Below, piece after piece: positions 33,974 through 42,607 of a stretch of DNA of 64,000 nt. A program made the translations under genes and the position numbers. The stretch's first letter is position 1. Each line of letters starts with the position of its first letter. Origin of the DNA: Anoxybacillus tepidamans PS2 (GTDB lineage Bacteria; Bacillota; Bacilli; Bacillales; Anoxybacillaceae); NCBI RefSeq assembly GCF_000620165.1, contig NZ_JHVN01000009.1:1-64000 (forward strand), written 5' to 3'. The notes under the pieces are model-generated. The model had not been told where the DNA came from and did no database searches. It was given only the letters and a program-made list of their open reading frames with translations.

Positions 33974-34150
33974 TTGACAAAAAAATTTGTATTTTAGACT
34001 AGAAATCGCGAGAAAAATGTATTATTATAGAAGATGTGGAGCGATGGGGAAAAAACATCAAGATATAGCAACATACGCACCATTTGCAACTATTGCCTAG
34101 TAATAGGTTAATAGGAGTTTTTTACCTCGTTGGACCTTTTTAGGCAATGA
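33974..34150 (+). promoter_or_regulatory. S-layer gene promoter and long leader
   Basis: TTGACA at 33974-33979 with TAGACT at 33995-34000 (15-base spacing) is the best sigma-A-type promoter in the 450-bp gap 33769-34218. The transcript would have an untranslated leader of about 210 bases. Within it, ATTGCCTA (from about 34095) and TAGGCAAT (about 34141) form a long-range inverted repeat. Long stable leaders are usual for S-layer mRNAs. Confidence 0.5.
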
Positions 34151-34218
34151 CTCTACTAATCTATGTTTAGTACTCATTGCTCTAAATGGAGATATAGAGA
34201 AGGGAGACGTACTATTCT

Positions 34219-36870
34219 ATGGACAAAAAGAAAGCTATTAAACTTGCAACTGCAAGCGCTGTTGCGGCAAGCGCGTTCGTAGCTGCAAACCCTCATGCTT
34301 CTGAAGCGGCTGTGAACGTTGATGCGGTTGTAAAACAAGCGAAAACATCTTTCAAGGCAGTTTACAACTCTTACAAATCTGTTGCAACAACTGGCAAGCT
34401 TGTTGACGTGAAAAACGTACAAGCTAAAGTTACTGCTGCAGACAAAGCTTACGCTAACGCTGTTGCGACTGTGAAAAAGTATGGCGGTAAAAAGAAAGAC
34501 GCTTACTTAGCAGACTTAGAGAAATCTTACAAAGACAACGTTGTAAACGGCGGTAAAAACTACATTAAAGCGTACGGCACTTTAGCGAAAGTTGAAACGC
34601 TTCATGCAGCGCTAAAAGATGCTGTGGCTGCGAAAGATCTTGCAAAAGTAGAAAGCAACTATCATCAACTTTCTGCAGCTTTAAAGAACGCTGCAGCTCT
34701 TGTAAAACCGATCTACGGTGCAGGTGTTCGCGCTGCATTGCTTGAAAACATTGATGCCGCTACAACTACGAAAAACGGCTTAATCTACGACGTAACAGTT
34801 TACATGAAACTTACAGCTGCTGATGCGGCAGTAAAAGCTGATAAATTAGAAGATGCTGAAAAAGCATTAGCAGATGCTGACAAGTGGTTCCCACAAGTGG
34901 CTCAATTAAAAGCAGAATTAACAGCTCTACAAACAACTGTTAAAGCTGCTTATGAGGCGAAAGTAACGCCTAAAGTTGTGAGTGTAAGTGCGGTTAATGC
35001 TAAAGAATTAGTTGTTAAATTTAATGTTCCTCTTAAAAAGGATTCTGTAATCGAAACAGTGTCTGGTGTTAGCACATTAGTTGACGGAACGGTTAAAGTT
35101 GATGGTGGAGCTGCTGACTCTTTAGAAGCTTCTCTGAGCTCAGATGGCAAAGAACTTACTATTAGATCAGCAACTAATTGGGAAGGAACTCATTCTTTAG
35201 AGATTATTGCTGATAAGTTCGAAGCAACTAACGGTAAGAAAGTTGGAAACTACACAACTGCATTTAATTATGACGATACAACTCGTGCTTCAATTACAGG
35301 TGTTACTTATGTAGATAAGTATACTTATAAAGTCAACTTCTCTGAGCCTGTAACATCTGTAGGTACAGTAACTGCAAACTATGCAGATGGTAGTGCTGTA
35401 ACTCTTAATACAAGTGCAACTGGTTATGGTTTATCTGCAGACGGTAAATCATTCACTGTAGTATTTGATTCGGCAACAGCAGTAAATAAAGAAATTACAG
35501 TTAACTTCCCAACGATTACTGACTTTGGTAGTAATATTTCTGTTCCTTCAACAGCTAAAATTACTATTAGTGACGCAGACAAAGCTAAACCTGTTGTAAC
35601 ATCGGTTGTATCTACTTCACCTACTACAGTTAAAGTTAAGTTTTCAGAATCCGTTAAACTTTTAGATGCTACTAAAGTTTCATTTAACGGTGTTGCTTTA
35701 ACTACAGCGGATGTGACAGTAGATTCTAATGACAAGACAACTTTAAATATTACAGTGCCAAGCACAACAACAAGTGGAGTTATTGCTTTTGCGGCAGGTG
35801 CAGTCGAGGATCTAAACAAGAACACTAATGATGTATTCAGCCAAACAGTTAGCTTTTCACATGATAAAATTGCGCCACAGGTGGTTAGCACTGAGGTAAT
35901 TAGAGTTAGTGGTCTAAATAACCTTAAAGTTACATTCAGTGAAGAGGTATCAAAAGTTGGAACTGCGTTAACATTAAAGTATATTGACGAGTACGGTGTA
36001 CAACAAACAGTGACAATTCCAGCTGCAAAAATCAATGTTGATTCTAACGATAAAAAAGTAGTTTACATTCAGCTACATGATGGCACTAGTGCTATTAAAG
36101 AAGGCGTAAATTACACGGTAGATATCCCAGCTGGTTTCTTTAAAGATGCATTCCAGAATGATTCAGTTGCTAAAACTGTTTCCTTCTCGAATAGCACTAG
36201 CTCAACAACTAATAAGTTAGCACTCATTTCAGCTAACCCAGTTGTTTATGGTATTGATGCAAAGGGAGCATATATTGATGTACGGTTTGCTGATGCTGTA
36301 AATCCAGCAACTGCTACTAATATTGCAAACTATTCAATCGAAGGTGCAACAGTTAAGGAAGCTGTATTAACTTATAATAACCCAACTACAGCCAATGCTG
36401 CTGGCGCAAAAGCGGTAGTACGTGTGTACATTACCGATAACACAGTTGAAGCCACTGGTTATTATAATGTAACAGTTAGTGGTGTAACAGGTTACAGCTC
36501 TAATGTAACTCAAATGAATACTGAAACAAAAAATATTTTGATTACTGAAAACACTCGTCCATCTGTAACAAGTTCGTCAGTTAAGTCTCTAGGAGCAACT
36601 TCTTCTGTTATTACGGTTAATTTCTCAGAAGCAATCGCTTCTGGTGCAGCTGATGCCAATGACTTCGAATTATATGTAGATGGTGTTAAAGTTACAACAG
36701 TGACTGTTACTACTGGTGCTGCAGGAACTTCTATCGATTTCACAGTTAATACTGATCTTTCAGATGAACTTGCAGCTGGAAAAGTAGTAAAATTAGTAGC
36801 AGCACCTACTTTAGATTTAGCCGATGCTAACGGCAACATTGCAAATGTTAAAGAAATCGTTATTAAATAG
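34219..36870 (+). CDS. S-layer protein of the SbsC type
   Basis: The 883-residue protein starts MDKKKAIKLATASAVAASAF and has a signal peptide ending ASEA, very like SbsA/SbsC of G. stearothermophilus. Residues about 31-255 are the helical N-terminal part that in SbsC binds secondary wall polymer; there are no SLH motifs. From about residue 255 on, Ig-like beta domains repeat (VTPKVVSVSAVNAKELVVKF, then several KVKFSESV-type and NVTVSGVTGY-type units). It forms the crystalline outer layer. The first third has conserved, GC-rich codons and the rest is much more AT-rich, suggesting a mosaic. The ribosome site AAGGGAG lies 12 bases before the ATG, a little far. secA2-slaP at 58.6-62 kb may export it. 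Confidence 0.92.
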   Translation: MDKKKAIKLATASAVAASAFVAANPHASEAAVNVDAVVKQAKTSFKAVYNSYKSVATTGKLVDVKNVQAKVTAADKAYANAVATVKKYGGKKKDAYLADLEKSYKDNVVNGGKNYIKAYGTLAKVETLHAALKDAVAAKDLAKVESNYHQLSAALKNAAALVKPIYGAGVRAALLENIDAATTTKNGLIYDVTVYMKLTAADAAVKADKLEDAEKALADADKWFPQVAQLKAELTALQTTVKAAYEAKVTPKVVSVSAVNAKELVVKFNVPLKKDSVIETVSGVSTLVDGTVKVDGGAADSLEASLSSDGKELTIRSATNWEGTHSLEIIADKFEATNGKKVGNYTTAFNYDDTTRASITGVTYVDKYTYKVNFSEPVTSVGTVTANYADGSAVTLNTSATGYGLSADGKSFTVVFDSATAVNKEITVNFPTITDFGSNISVPSTAKITISDADKAKPVVTSVVSTSPTTVKVKFSESVKLLDATKVSFNGVALTTADVTVDSNDKTTLNITVPSTTTSGVIAFAAGAVEDLNKNTNDVFSQTVSFSHDKIAPQVVSTEVIRVSGLNNLKVTFSEEVSKVGTALTLKYIDEYGVQQTVTIPAAKINVDSNDKKVVYIQLHDGTSAIKEGVNYTVDIPAGFFKDAFQNDSVAKTVSFSNSTSSTTNKLALISANPVVYGIDAKGAYIDVRFADAVNPATATNIANYSIEGATVKEAVLTYNNPTTANAAGAKAVVRVYITDNTVEATGYYNVTVSGVTGYSSNVTQMNTETKNILITENTRPSVTSSSVKSLGATSSVITVNFSEAIASGAADANDFELYVDGVKVTTVTVTTGAAGTSIDFTVNTDLSDELAAGKVVKLVAAPTLDLADANGNIANVKEIVIK

Positions 36871-36887
36871 TTATTAATTATATTAAG

Positions 36888-36922
36888 AAAGCTCTGCGGA
36901 GAGAAATCTCTGCGGGGCTTTT
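36888..36922 (+). terminator. Terminator of the S-layer gene
   Basis: AAAGCTCTGCGGAGA pairs with TCTCTGCGGGGCTTT (a few G-T pairs), then TCTTTTT. Confidence 0.8.
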
Positions 36923-36929
36923 CTTTTTA

Positions 36930-37398
36930 TATTTTATATTTAAGTTTAGTAAATCTAATATCAGTATGTAATCTTACTTTAAGAAACCGTGTCAAAACAC
37001 TAGGCATTTAATATAATTATGAACATTGGATGCAAATTCCATACACTTTAACTCGCCTCAATTCTCTTCGGGGAATTGAGGCTATTTTTATTTTAGGAGC
37101 GAAAGAATGAGTAAGTATCAAACCATCAACCGTTTATTACTAAAACGAGCGAAACCACTCAAGCATTAACAAGACCCACTACTGAAATTTATTCCTTCGC
37201 GACGTACGTTTCCTATACGCGATCATCATTTATATGAGAGATATGACAAAATAATCATAATCGCGGCTTTGCTTTGGAAGAATTAGAAAATAAATAGTGA
37301 AGCCTGGCGAGGACCGTTCTAAGGCTTCACTTTGTGATTAGAGTGTCTAGTTTTTTCACTATAGGTCAGTTATGGAAGGAGGTATGTTTTTGATTTTG
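36930..37398. other. Gene-poor spacer with hairpins and a possible decayed ORF
   Basis: It contains the strong hairpin at 37055-37090, an inverted repeat near 37301-37332 (TGAAGCCT / AAGGCTTCA), and between them an ATG-led reading (MSKYQTINRLLLKRAKPLK) that soon stops. That may be the wreck of a transposase or another gene, but I cannot identify it. The second hairpin may terminate the minus-strand ABC unit. Confidence 0.4.
37055..37090 (+). terminator. Strong stem-loop with T tract
   Basis: GCCTCAATTC and GAATTGAGGC form a perfect 10-bp stem around TCTTCGGG, followed by TATTTTTATTTT. The gene it served is no longer evident. Confidence 0.75.
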
Positions 37399-37563
37399 CT
37401 ATTGCTCATCCACTTTATGCTTTCTAAATAATCCGATAAAGTTTGTAGTCATAAAGAAAATTGCTATTGCTAGAGCCGAGTTGCTAACTTTTTGGCCGGT
37501 TGAAAATTTATAAGCTAGAACCGCACCTACAGTTAAGATAAAGACAATGTTTAGCCATTTCAT
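37399..37563 (-). CDS. Small membrane protein downstream of the MacB-like exporter
   Basis: This 54-residue ORF starts MKWLNIVFILTVGAVLAYKF 23 bp after the exporter stop, behind an AGGTG site, on the same strand. It has two hydrophobic segments (VFILTVGAVLAY and NSALAIAIFFMTTNFIGLF) and a charged tail KHKVDEQ. It is as AT-rich as the exporter, and the pair likely form an operon. I recognise no family; it may be an accessory or stabilising subunit. Confidence 0.6.
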   Translation of the reverse strand: MKWLNIVFILTVGAVLAYKFSTGQKVSNSALAIAIFFMTTNFIGLFRKHKVDEQ

Positions 37564-37586
37564 GATTCTTTGCACCTCTAAAAATA

Positions 37587-39527
37587 TTATTCATAACGCA
37601 AGGCTTCTACAGCATTTTGTTTAGCAGCCTTATGAGCCGGAATAAATGAAGCTAGAATGCCTAGTAGTCCACTGAAAATGATGAGTAATAACATTTGAAT
37701 GAAATTAAACTGAAAAAGATCTAAATTATTTTTATGCATCACTGTTTCGATAACATAGTTTGAGGCTTTACCTACAATAACTGAACCTAAAACTCCTAAA
37801 ATTCCACCAATGAGGCCTATTATCATTCCCTCAGTAACGAATATTCGGCGAATATCAGAGCGAAGAGCCCCGATTGCTTTTAATATACCTATTTCCCTAG
37901 TACGCTCTAAAACACCAACATATAAAACGATGCCGATCATAATTGACGAAACGATTAGAGATATGCTTGACAGCATACCTAACGCGATGCTCGCTAAAGA
38001 AACATATTGATCAATTTCATTTTGGCTTTCTTCGTCAGTTTGCGCCTTATATCCCATTTTCTTAATATTTTTCTTTAAAGAATCTATATCATTAACAGAC
38101 GTAGGAATGATCGTAAAAGATAAGGCTGCATTGTTATTGCCGGTTGATTCTTTCATGACCTGTCTAGATAACCCGTAAGATATTCCTGCAGTATCAAGCA
38201 AAGGAATAGAGTTGTTTTTCAGTAGTCCTGTTATCTTTGCATTGATCTTAACAGTTGGATAAACTTCCTTTAAGGACATCAATTGTACGACTAAGGAAAC
38301 ATTTTTTCCAATCACTTGTTCGGGGTTCTTGAATAGCTTCTGCGCAATTCGTTCAGGCAGTACGATCTCATTCTTTTGTTCATTAGGAAACGTGCCTTTT
38401 ACTACGTAATGCTTTCCATATATCTTTGCGTGTTCCTTTGGAACTAAACTTTCAGCTGATGAAGTAGCTTTATTCCCATTTTCAGCTTTAATGCTAATTT
38501 GAAACGGATTATATGGGTATATATTTTGTATATTATGAAGTTTACTTAATTTATTTAAGTCTTTTTCTGTTAAAATATTAAATTCTTCATTTGCTACGCT
38601 TAAAGATGATTTTGCCGCCGCTTCATCTACAGAGCCGGATAGCTTTTCCTTGACTCCATTTCCTAGAAACGTAATAATAGCTAATCCGAAAATCCCTATG
38701 GACGCTCCTATAGCAGTTAAAATATTTCTCCATTTTTTATTTTTTATATTTCGGATTGATAGTTTGGATGTGGTTAATAAATTTAGTCTTTTTCCTGTGT
38801 TGATCTTTTTTTGTACGTGATTATTAATATTTTCCTTCATATTTATATTTGAATTGAGCTCTTCGACATTAATTATGACTCCATCCTTCATTCGTATAAT
38901 TCGGTCCGCGAATCGGGATAGCTCTTGCGAGTGCGTGACTACTAATACAATTTTTCCTTGAGCAGAGATATTTTTTAATATCCCCATGATTTGTATAGAG
39001 TTTTCCGAATCTAATGCTCCGGTCGGTTCGTCAGCTAATATAATATCTGGATCGTTCGCTAATGCTCGAGCGATTGCTATACGTTGTTTTTGTCCCCCGC
39101 TAAGCTGGCTAGGCAAATAATTAGCTTTGGCACCTAAGCCTACCATATTCAAAAGCTCTAATGCTTTTTTTCGGCGTTGTTCCTGGGATCTGCCTCCTAG
39201 AATCATGCTCATTTCGACGTTCTCAAGAGCTGTAAGGTGAGGAATCAAATTAAAACTTTGAAAAACAAATCCGATTTTTTTCCGTCTAAAGTATGCCCAT
39301 TGCTTTTCATTAAATTCATTAACGTTCAGGCCGTCAAATAAGTATTCCCCCGCATCTGCTTTATCGATTCCGCCAATAATATTTAACAACGTAGACTTAC
39401 CGCAGCCTGATTCTCCTAATAAGTAAGTTACTTGTCCGGGATAAAGATTTAAGGTAACGCCCTTTAGAACTTCAATTTTTTCATCGTTTAGTTTGTAGTA
39501 TTTCTTTATGTTTTTTAAAGATATCAA
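37587..39527 (-). CDS. MacB-like ABC exporter with fused ATPase and permease
   Basis: The 646-residue protein has an N-terminal ATPase (Walker [15 protein letters not shown], signature [15 protein letters not shown], Walker [13 protein letters not shown]) of the LolD/MacB type. A permease of FtsX type follows: a first helix near residue 275 ([20 protein letters not shown]), a large outside domain of about 220 residues, and three helices near the end, with the typical [17 protein letters not shown]. Such transporters handle peptides, lipoproteins or antibiotics, often by mechanical action rather than transport. It is AT-rich compared with its neighbours. The substrate is unknown; its place beside the S-layer gene suggests envelope work or peptide defence. 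Confidence 0.9.
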   Translation of the reverse strand: MISLKNIKKYYKLNDEKIEVLKGVTLNLYPGQVTYLLGESGCGKSTLLNIIGGIDKADAGEYLFDGLNVNEFNEKQWAYFRRKKIGFVFQSFNLIPHLTALENVEMSMILGGRSQEQRRKKALELLNMVGLGAKANYLPSQLSGGQKQRIAIARALANDPDIILADEPTGALDSENSIQIMGILKNISAQGKIVLVVTHSQELSRFADRIIRMKDGVIINVEELNSNINMKENINNHVQKKINTGKRLNLLTTSKLSIRNIKNKKWRNILTAIGASIGIFGLAIITFLGNGVKEKLSGSVDEAAAKSSLSVANEEFNILTEKDLNKLSKLHNIQNIYPYNPFQISIKAENGNKATSSAESLVPKEHAKIYGKHYVVKGTFPNEQKNEIVLPERIAQKLFKNPEQVIGKNVSLVVQLMSLKEVYPTVKINAKITGLLKNNSIPLLDTAGISYGLSRQVMKESTGNNNAALSFTIIPTSVNDIDSLKKNIKKMGYKAQTDEESQNEIDQYVSLASIALGMLSSISLIVSSIMIGIVLYVGVLERTREIGILKAIGALRSDIRRIFVTEGMIIGLIGGILGVLGSVIVGKASNYVIETVMHKNNLDLFQFNFIQMLLLIIFSGLLGILASFIPAHKAAKQNAVEALRYE

Positions 39528-39939
39528 TTATTTTCATCCCTTCTAATTCGTACGGATAGTATTGGTAGATTTGATGTGAATTTTATAAGTTGGTTAACTA
39601 TGAAATGGGGGGACCGAATTATTAAGATATAACTTATATGTATAACATTACACATTATACCATATTATTCTATATATTTTGGTTTATAAATTTACTAAAT
39701 GTATTTATTCATTTTTAAAGCTGCGCCTTAAAAACCAGCGCTTTTACTTAGAAAAATTCCCCTTTTTGATTGTACAAGCGGATATAAGTGTGAATTGTTG
39801 CTAACCTTTTAATCTATTCTGTTGTTTTCTAGGAGGGTGTCGGAGACGTTGAACGAATTTTTTTAAAGTTCATATTTAACTACTTTCTATAATATGGTAA
39901 AGTGTCAATGTATAATTGAAAATACTGGGAGGGCATGCC
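39528..39939. other. Divergent promoter region of the exporter and the DUF4163/DUF3298 gene
   Basis: This 412-bp AT-rich stretch has no ORF with ribosome site. Candidate -10 boxes are TATAAT at about 39890 and 39910 on the plus strand, the second close to the GTG start at 39940. Nothing else was seen. Confidence 0.45.
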
Positions 39940-40890
39940 GTGAAAAAACTCATTTTAGGGATTGCCGCTTGTTCGGTCCTTATGTTTGGCAGCTTTTCGC
40001 CTCATATGGCGTCGGCTACGGTGTTATGGGACGGCAAGGAGTTGAAAAAAGGGCAAATTGGCAGGGTGACCGTTCTACAGCAAACCGAATTGTATCGGCT
40101 GAACGGTGCGGAAAAGGAGATTGTGAAGAAATTAAAACCGGGTGAAGTGTACCGCGTGTATACGTTCTTGTCGGGGAAGCTAGGGCTTGGCGTCGGACAA
40201 TTTGTCGACCGCGACGGCCGCGTGAAGTATGAGACGCCGTCGAAAGAGAAGCGGCAGGCGTTAGGGGTTGCGATCGTTAAGCAGCGATATAAAAATGCGA
40301 TCGATTATCCGCAAGTATCCGGTTTAATGAACAAATCAGCCGAAAATCAAATCAATGAAACGATTCAAAAACATGTTCGCGCATCTTACAATGCCCTCGT
40401 TCGGCTGAAGGAACAAGAGAAAACGGACCGCCAGCGTTATCTTGAAGAACACGGCTATCCGGTTCCACCGGATGAAGAAGGAATGTACACTTATGACTAC
40501 AGCATGTCATACGAAGTCAAATATAACGAAAATCATCAGCTAAGCCTTTTGATTTACGATTATATGTATACAGGCGGCGCCCACGGAATGAGCAATGTCA
40601 CGTCGTACAACTTTGATGTTCGCACAGGGAAGTTGTTAAAACTAGGGGATGTAGCAAAAACGAAGCAAGGTTTAAACAAGATTAAAAAATACGCGGTGAC
40701 CGATTTAATGAATCGCGCCAACCGCGGTGAAATGATATTTACGGACAGCTTATCGGAAATCCAAATGAACAACGATCGTCCGTTTTATTTCAATTCCAAC
40801 GGCATCGTCGTTAAGTTTTTTGAATATGAAGTCGCTCCTTATGCGGCGGGAATGCCTGAAGTGAAAATTCCTTATTCTGTGTTTAGATAG
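39940..40890 (+). CDS. Secreted protein with shared N-terminal module and DUF4163/DUF3298 domain
   Basis: GTG 39940 follows GGGAGGG; a frame extension to 39916 is rejected. The signal peptide KKLILGIAACSVLMFGSFS...SA is followed by the module (about residues 25-105: LWDGKELKKGQIGRVTVLQQ, KLKPGEVYRVYTF, VKYETPSKEKR). The rest (about 120-316) is DUF4163 plus DUF3298, as in PdaC and RsiV-like proteins: MSYEVKYNENHQLSLLIYDY, the TGGAHGMSNVTSYNFD motif, and YEVAPYAAGMPEVKIPYS at the end. In RsiV a similar domain binds lysozyme, so a glycan-interacting role is possible. It ends with a terminator. Confidence 0.87.
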   Translation: MKKLILGIAACSVLMFGSFSPHMASATVLWDGKELKKGQIGRVTVLQQTELYRLNGAEKEIVKKLKPGEVYRVYTFLSGKLGLGVGQFVDRDGRVKYETPSKEKRQALGVAIVKQRYKNAIDYPQVSGLMNKSAENQINETIQKHVRASYNALVRLKEQEKTDRQRYLEEHGYPVPPDEEGMYTYDYSMSYEVKYNENHQLSLLIYDYMYTGGAHGMSNVTSYNFDVRTGKLLKLGDVAKTKQGLNKIKKYAVTDLMNRANRGEMIFTDSLSEIQMNNDRPFYFNSNGIVVKFFEYEVAPYAAGMPEVKIPYSVFR

Positions 40891-40910
40891 AATCATAGCC
40901 ATTGTGAGAA

Positions 40911-40947
40911 AGGAACCGAAGCGAATGGGTGCTGGTTCCTTTTTTAT
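40911..40947 (+). terminator. Terminator after the DUF3298 gene
   Basis: AGGAACC pairs with GGTTCCT around a 16-base loop, then TTTTTT. Confidence 0.7.
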
Positions 40948-41272
40948 ATGTAAATATATATCTAATTATGTAATTTTTTATAAAAAACATTTACATTTAT
41001 ATACAAAATATAGTAAAATAATCTATGGGTTTTTCTTACTATTATTCAAGGTTCATACATGGTCACGTTGGAAATTCGTGAACTTTTCTTTAACTGCCAC
41101 TCTTTGCATCGATGATCCTCAGCAATGTCAAGCATCCCTCTTATTCTAGCAGCTCTAGATTCAACAACACCGTTTTCTGCACATCATATATGCTTTGTCT
41201 GCTTTCTATCGGCACAGCATATATCTTTAAAAAATAATAGTTAGAGAGTAGTAGATTTGGAGGAGAGTACTA
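40948..41272. other. AT-rich spacer before a lipoprotein gene
   Basis: No gene, repeat or clear RNA structure was seen. It presumably holds the promoter of the lipoprotein gene; a GGAGGAG ribosome site lies at its end. Confidence 0.45.
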
Positions 41273-42310
41273 ATGAAAAAACTAGTTTTTGTTTTATTGG
41301 CATGCATCTTGTTGATGACAGGCTGCCAATCGATTAAAGGTGTTAATTTCAATCAAATGATTGTAAACAGCACCAATATTAAGTCCGGCGAAAGCAAAAT
41401 GACGGCGTCTTGGCACTTCATATACAATCGGGTGCAAGTGCGGGACAAAGATTTATTAAAGGTGCTAGATTTGTTGAATAATGCAAAGCTTGAAGTTTCA
41501 ACGAAAATGCAAAATCTCAACACGATGTCCATCAGCGGCAATCTCATTCTGCAGAAAGGAAAAATTCCTTTTCGCCTCTATGCCGACCGAACGAAGACAG
41601 TATACTTAATCGATAATGCGAAGAAACCGATCGTGATTCCGACAAGCAGTGAAACATTGGCGAACGAACAATGGATTCATGATTTTCAGAAAAAAATCAC
41701 TAATGCCATTGTAGAAAAGCTGCCAAACCCTAAGCATATCACTGTGCAACCAAAGTCGGACACCGTGCATGGCAGCAAAGTGGCAGGATATAAGGTACAT
41801 GCAGAAATATATGCGAACGAAGCGCCGGAGCTTCTGTTGGCGTTCGTGAACAATTTATTGGCGGATGAAAAGGCGCTTGCCCAAATGGTCGATGCCATGA
41901 ATGAATTCAATAAGGCAACGGGAGACAATTCTAGTATGACATTGGCTGAATTTAGAGAAGGGCTAAAGGAATTGCAGGCAGAAATGGCGCAAAGCTTGCC
42001 GGAGTTGAAAAAATCACAGCTGTTCAGCACGAAAAATTATTTAAAGACCGATCTTTTCGTTGATAAGAACTTTTTCCAAAGAAAATCATCAGCGAACTTG
42101 AACGTGGTAGGAATCGATAATGAAAGCGGATTGACAGGCATTCAATTGCGCGTTAATACGGAAACGTGGAATATTAACAAGCCAGTAACGGCGGAAAAGA
42201 TTCGTTATTCCAGCTATTTGACAGAAAAGGCGACGTTTGAAGAATTTTTGGCAACATTAGATCCAAAACGCAGCGTTCTGTACAAAATTTTGCTTTCGTT
42301 CGCCCAGTAA
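41273..42310 (+). CDS. Lipoprotein of unknown function
   Basis: The 345-residue protein has a lipoprotein signal MKKLVFVLLACILLMTGCQS with the lipobox LMTGC. The mature part is of mixed alpha/beta type. It has alternating polar and apolar stretches (MTASWHFIYNRVQVRDKDL, NLILQKGKIPFRLYADRTK) and a helical centre (LADEKALAQMVDAMNEFNKA), and ends in a beta region (GIQLRVNTETWNINKPV). The pattern is like lipid-binding LppX/LolA folds, but this is only an impression. It stands alone before a terminator and an LTA-synthase-like gene, so a role in envelope lipids is possible. Confidence 0.75.
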   Translation: MKKLVFVLLACILLMTGCQSIKGVNFNQMIVNSTNIKSGESKMTASWHFIYNRVQVRDKDLLKVLDLLNNAKLEVSTKMQNLNTMSISGNLILQKGKIPFRLYADRTKTVYLIDNAKKPIVIPTSSETLANEQWIHDFQKKITNAIVEKLPNPKHITVQPKSDTVHGSKVAGYKVHAEIYANEAPELLLAFVNNLLADEKALAQMVDAMNEFNKATGDNSSMTLAEFREGLKELQAEMAQSLPELKKSQLFSTKNYLKTDLFVDKNFFQRKSSANLNVVGIDNESGLTGIQLRVNTETWNINKPVTAEKIRYSSYLTEKATFEEFLATLDPKRSVLYKILLSFAQ

Positions 42311-42389
42311 ATAATGAGGGGCACCATATAATCTGATAGCAGCCTGCTTGCTGACTGAAAGTGCGGCATTAGGATTGAAAAAGAAATGA

Positions 42390-42426
42390 CTGCCAAAGAT
42401 CGTCAATCGATCTTTGGCAGTTATTT
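42390..42426 (+). terminator. Terminator after the lipoprotein gene
   Basis: CTGCCAAAGATCG and CGATCTTTGGCAG form a perfect 13-bp stem with a TCAAT loop, followed by TTATTTTTT. Confidence 0.9.
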
Positions 42427-42607
42427 TTTCGCACCTACGCACTATAAAATCCAACAAACAATTTTTGTATGAACTTGAATTTTTAAGGATATTAAAAAAT
42501 ATTAAGGAAATATTAAATGGGTGTAAAAAATGTGTTAAAATAGCAAAGAAGCTTGTCTATATAAGGTGTAAGGAATGAATCATTTGTTATTTAGGTGGTG
42601 AAAAGGG

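Noticed and set aside
35424-36035. Long minus-strand ORF of 203 codons inside the S-layer gene
   Set aside because: It is a shadow of the biased codon use of the Thr/Val-rich S-layer gene, without ribosome site or family features.
37090-37300. Transposase remnant after the S-layer gene
   Set aside because: The short readings could not be matched to any family, so it was left as an unassigned spacer.
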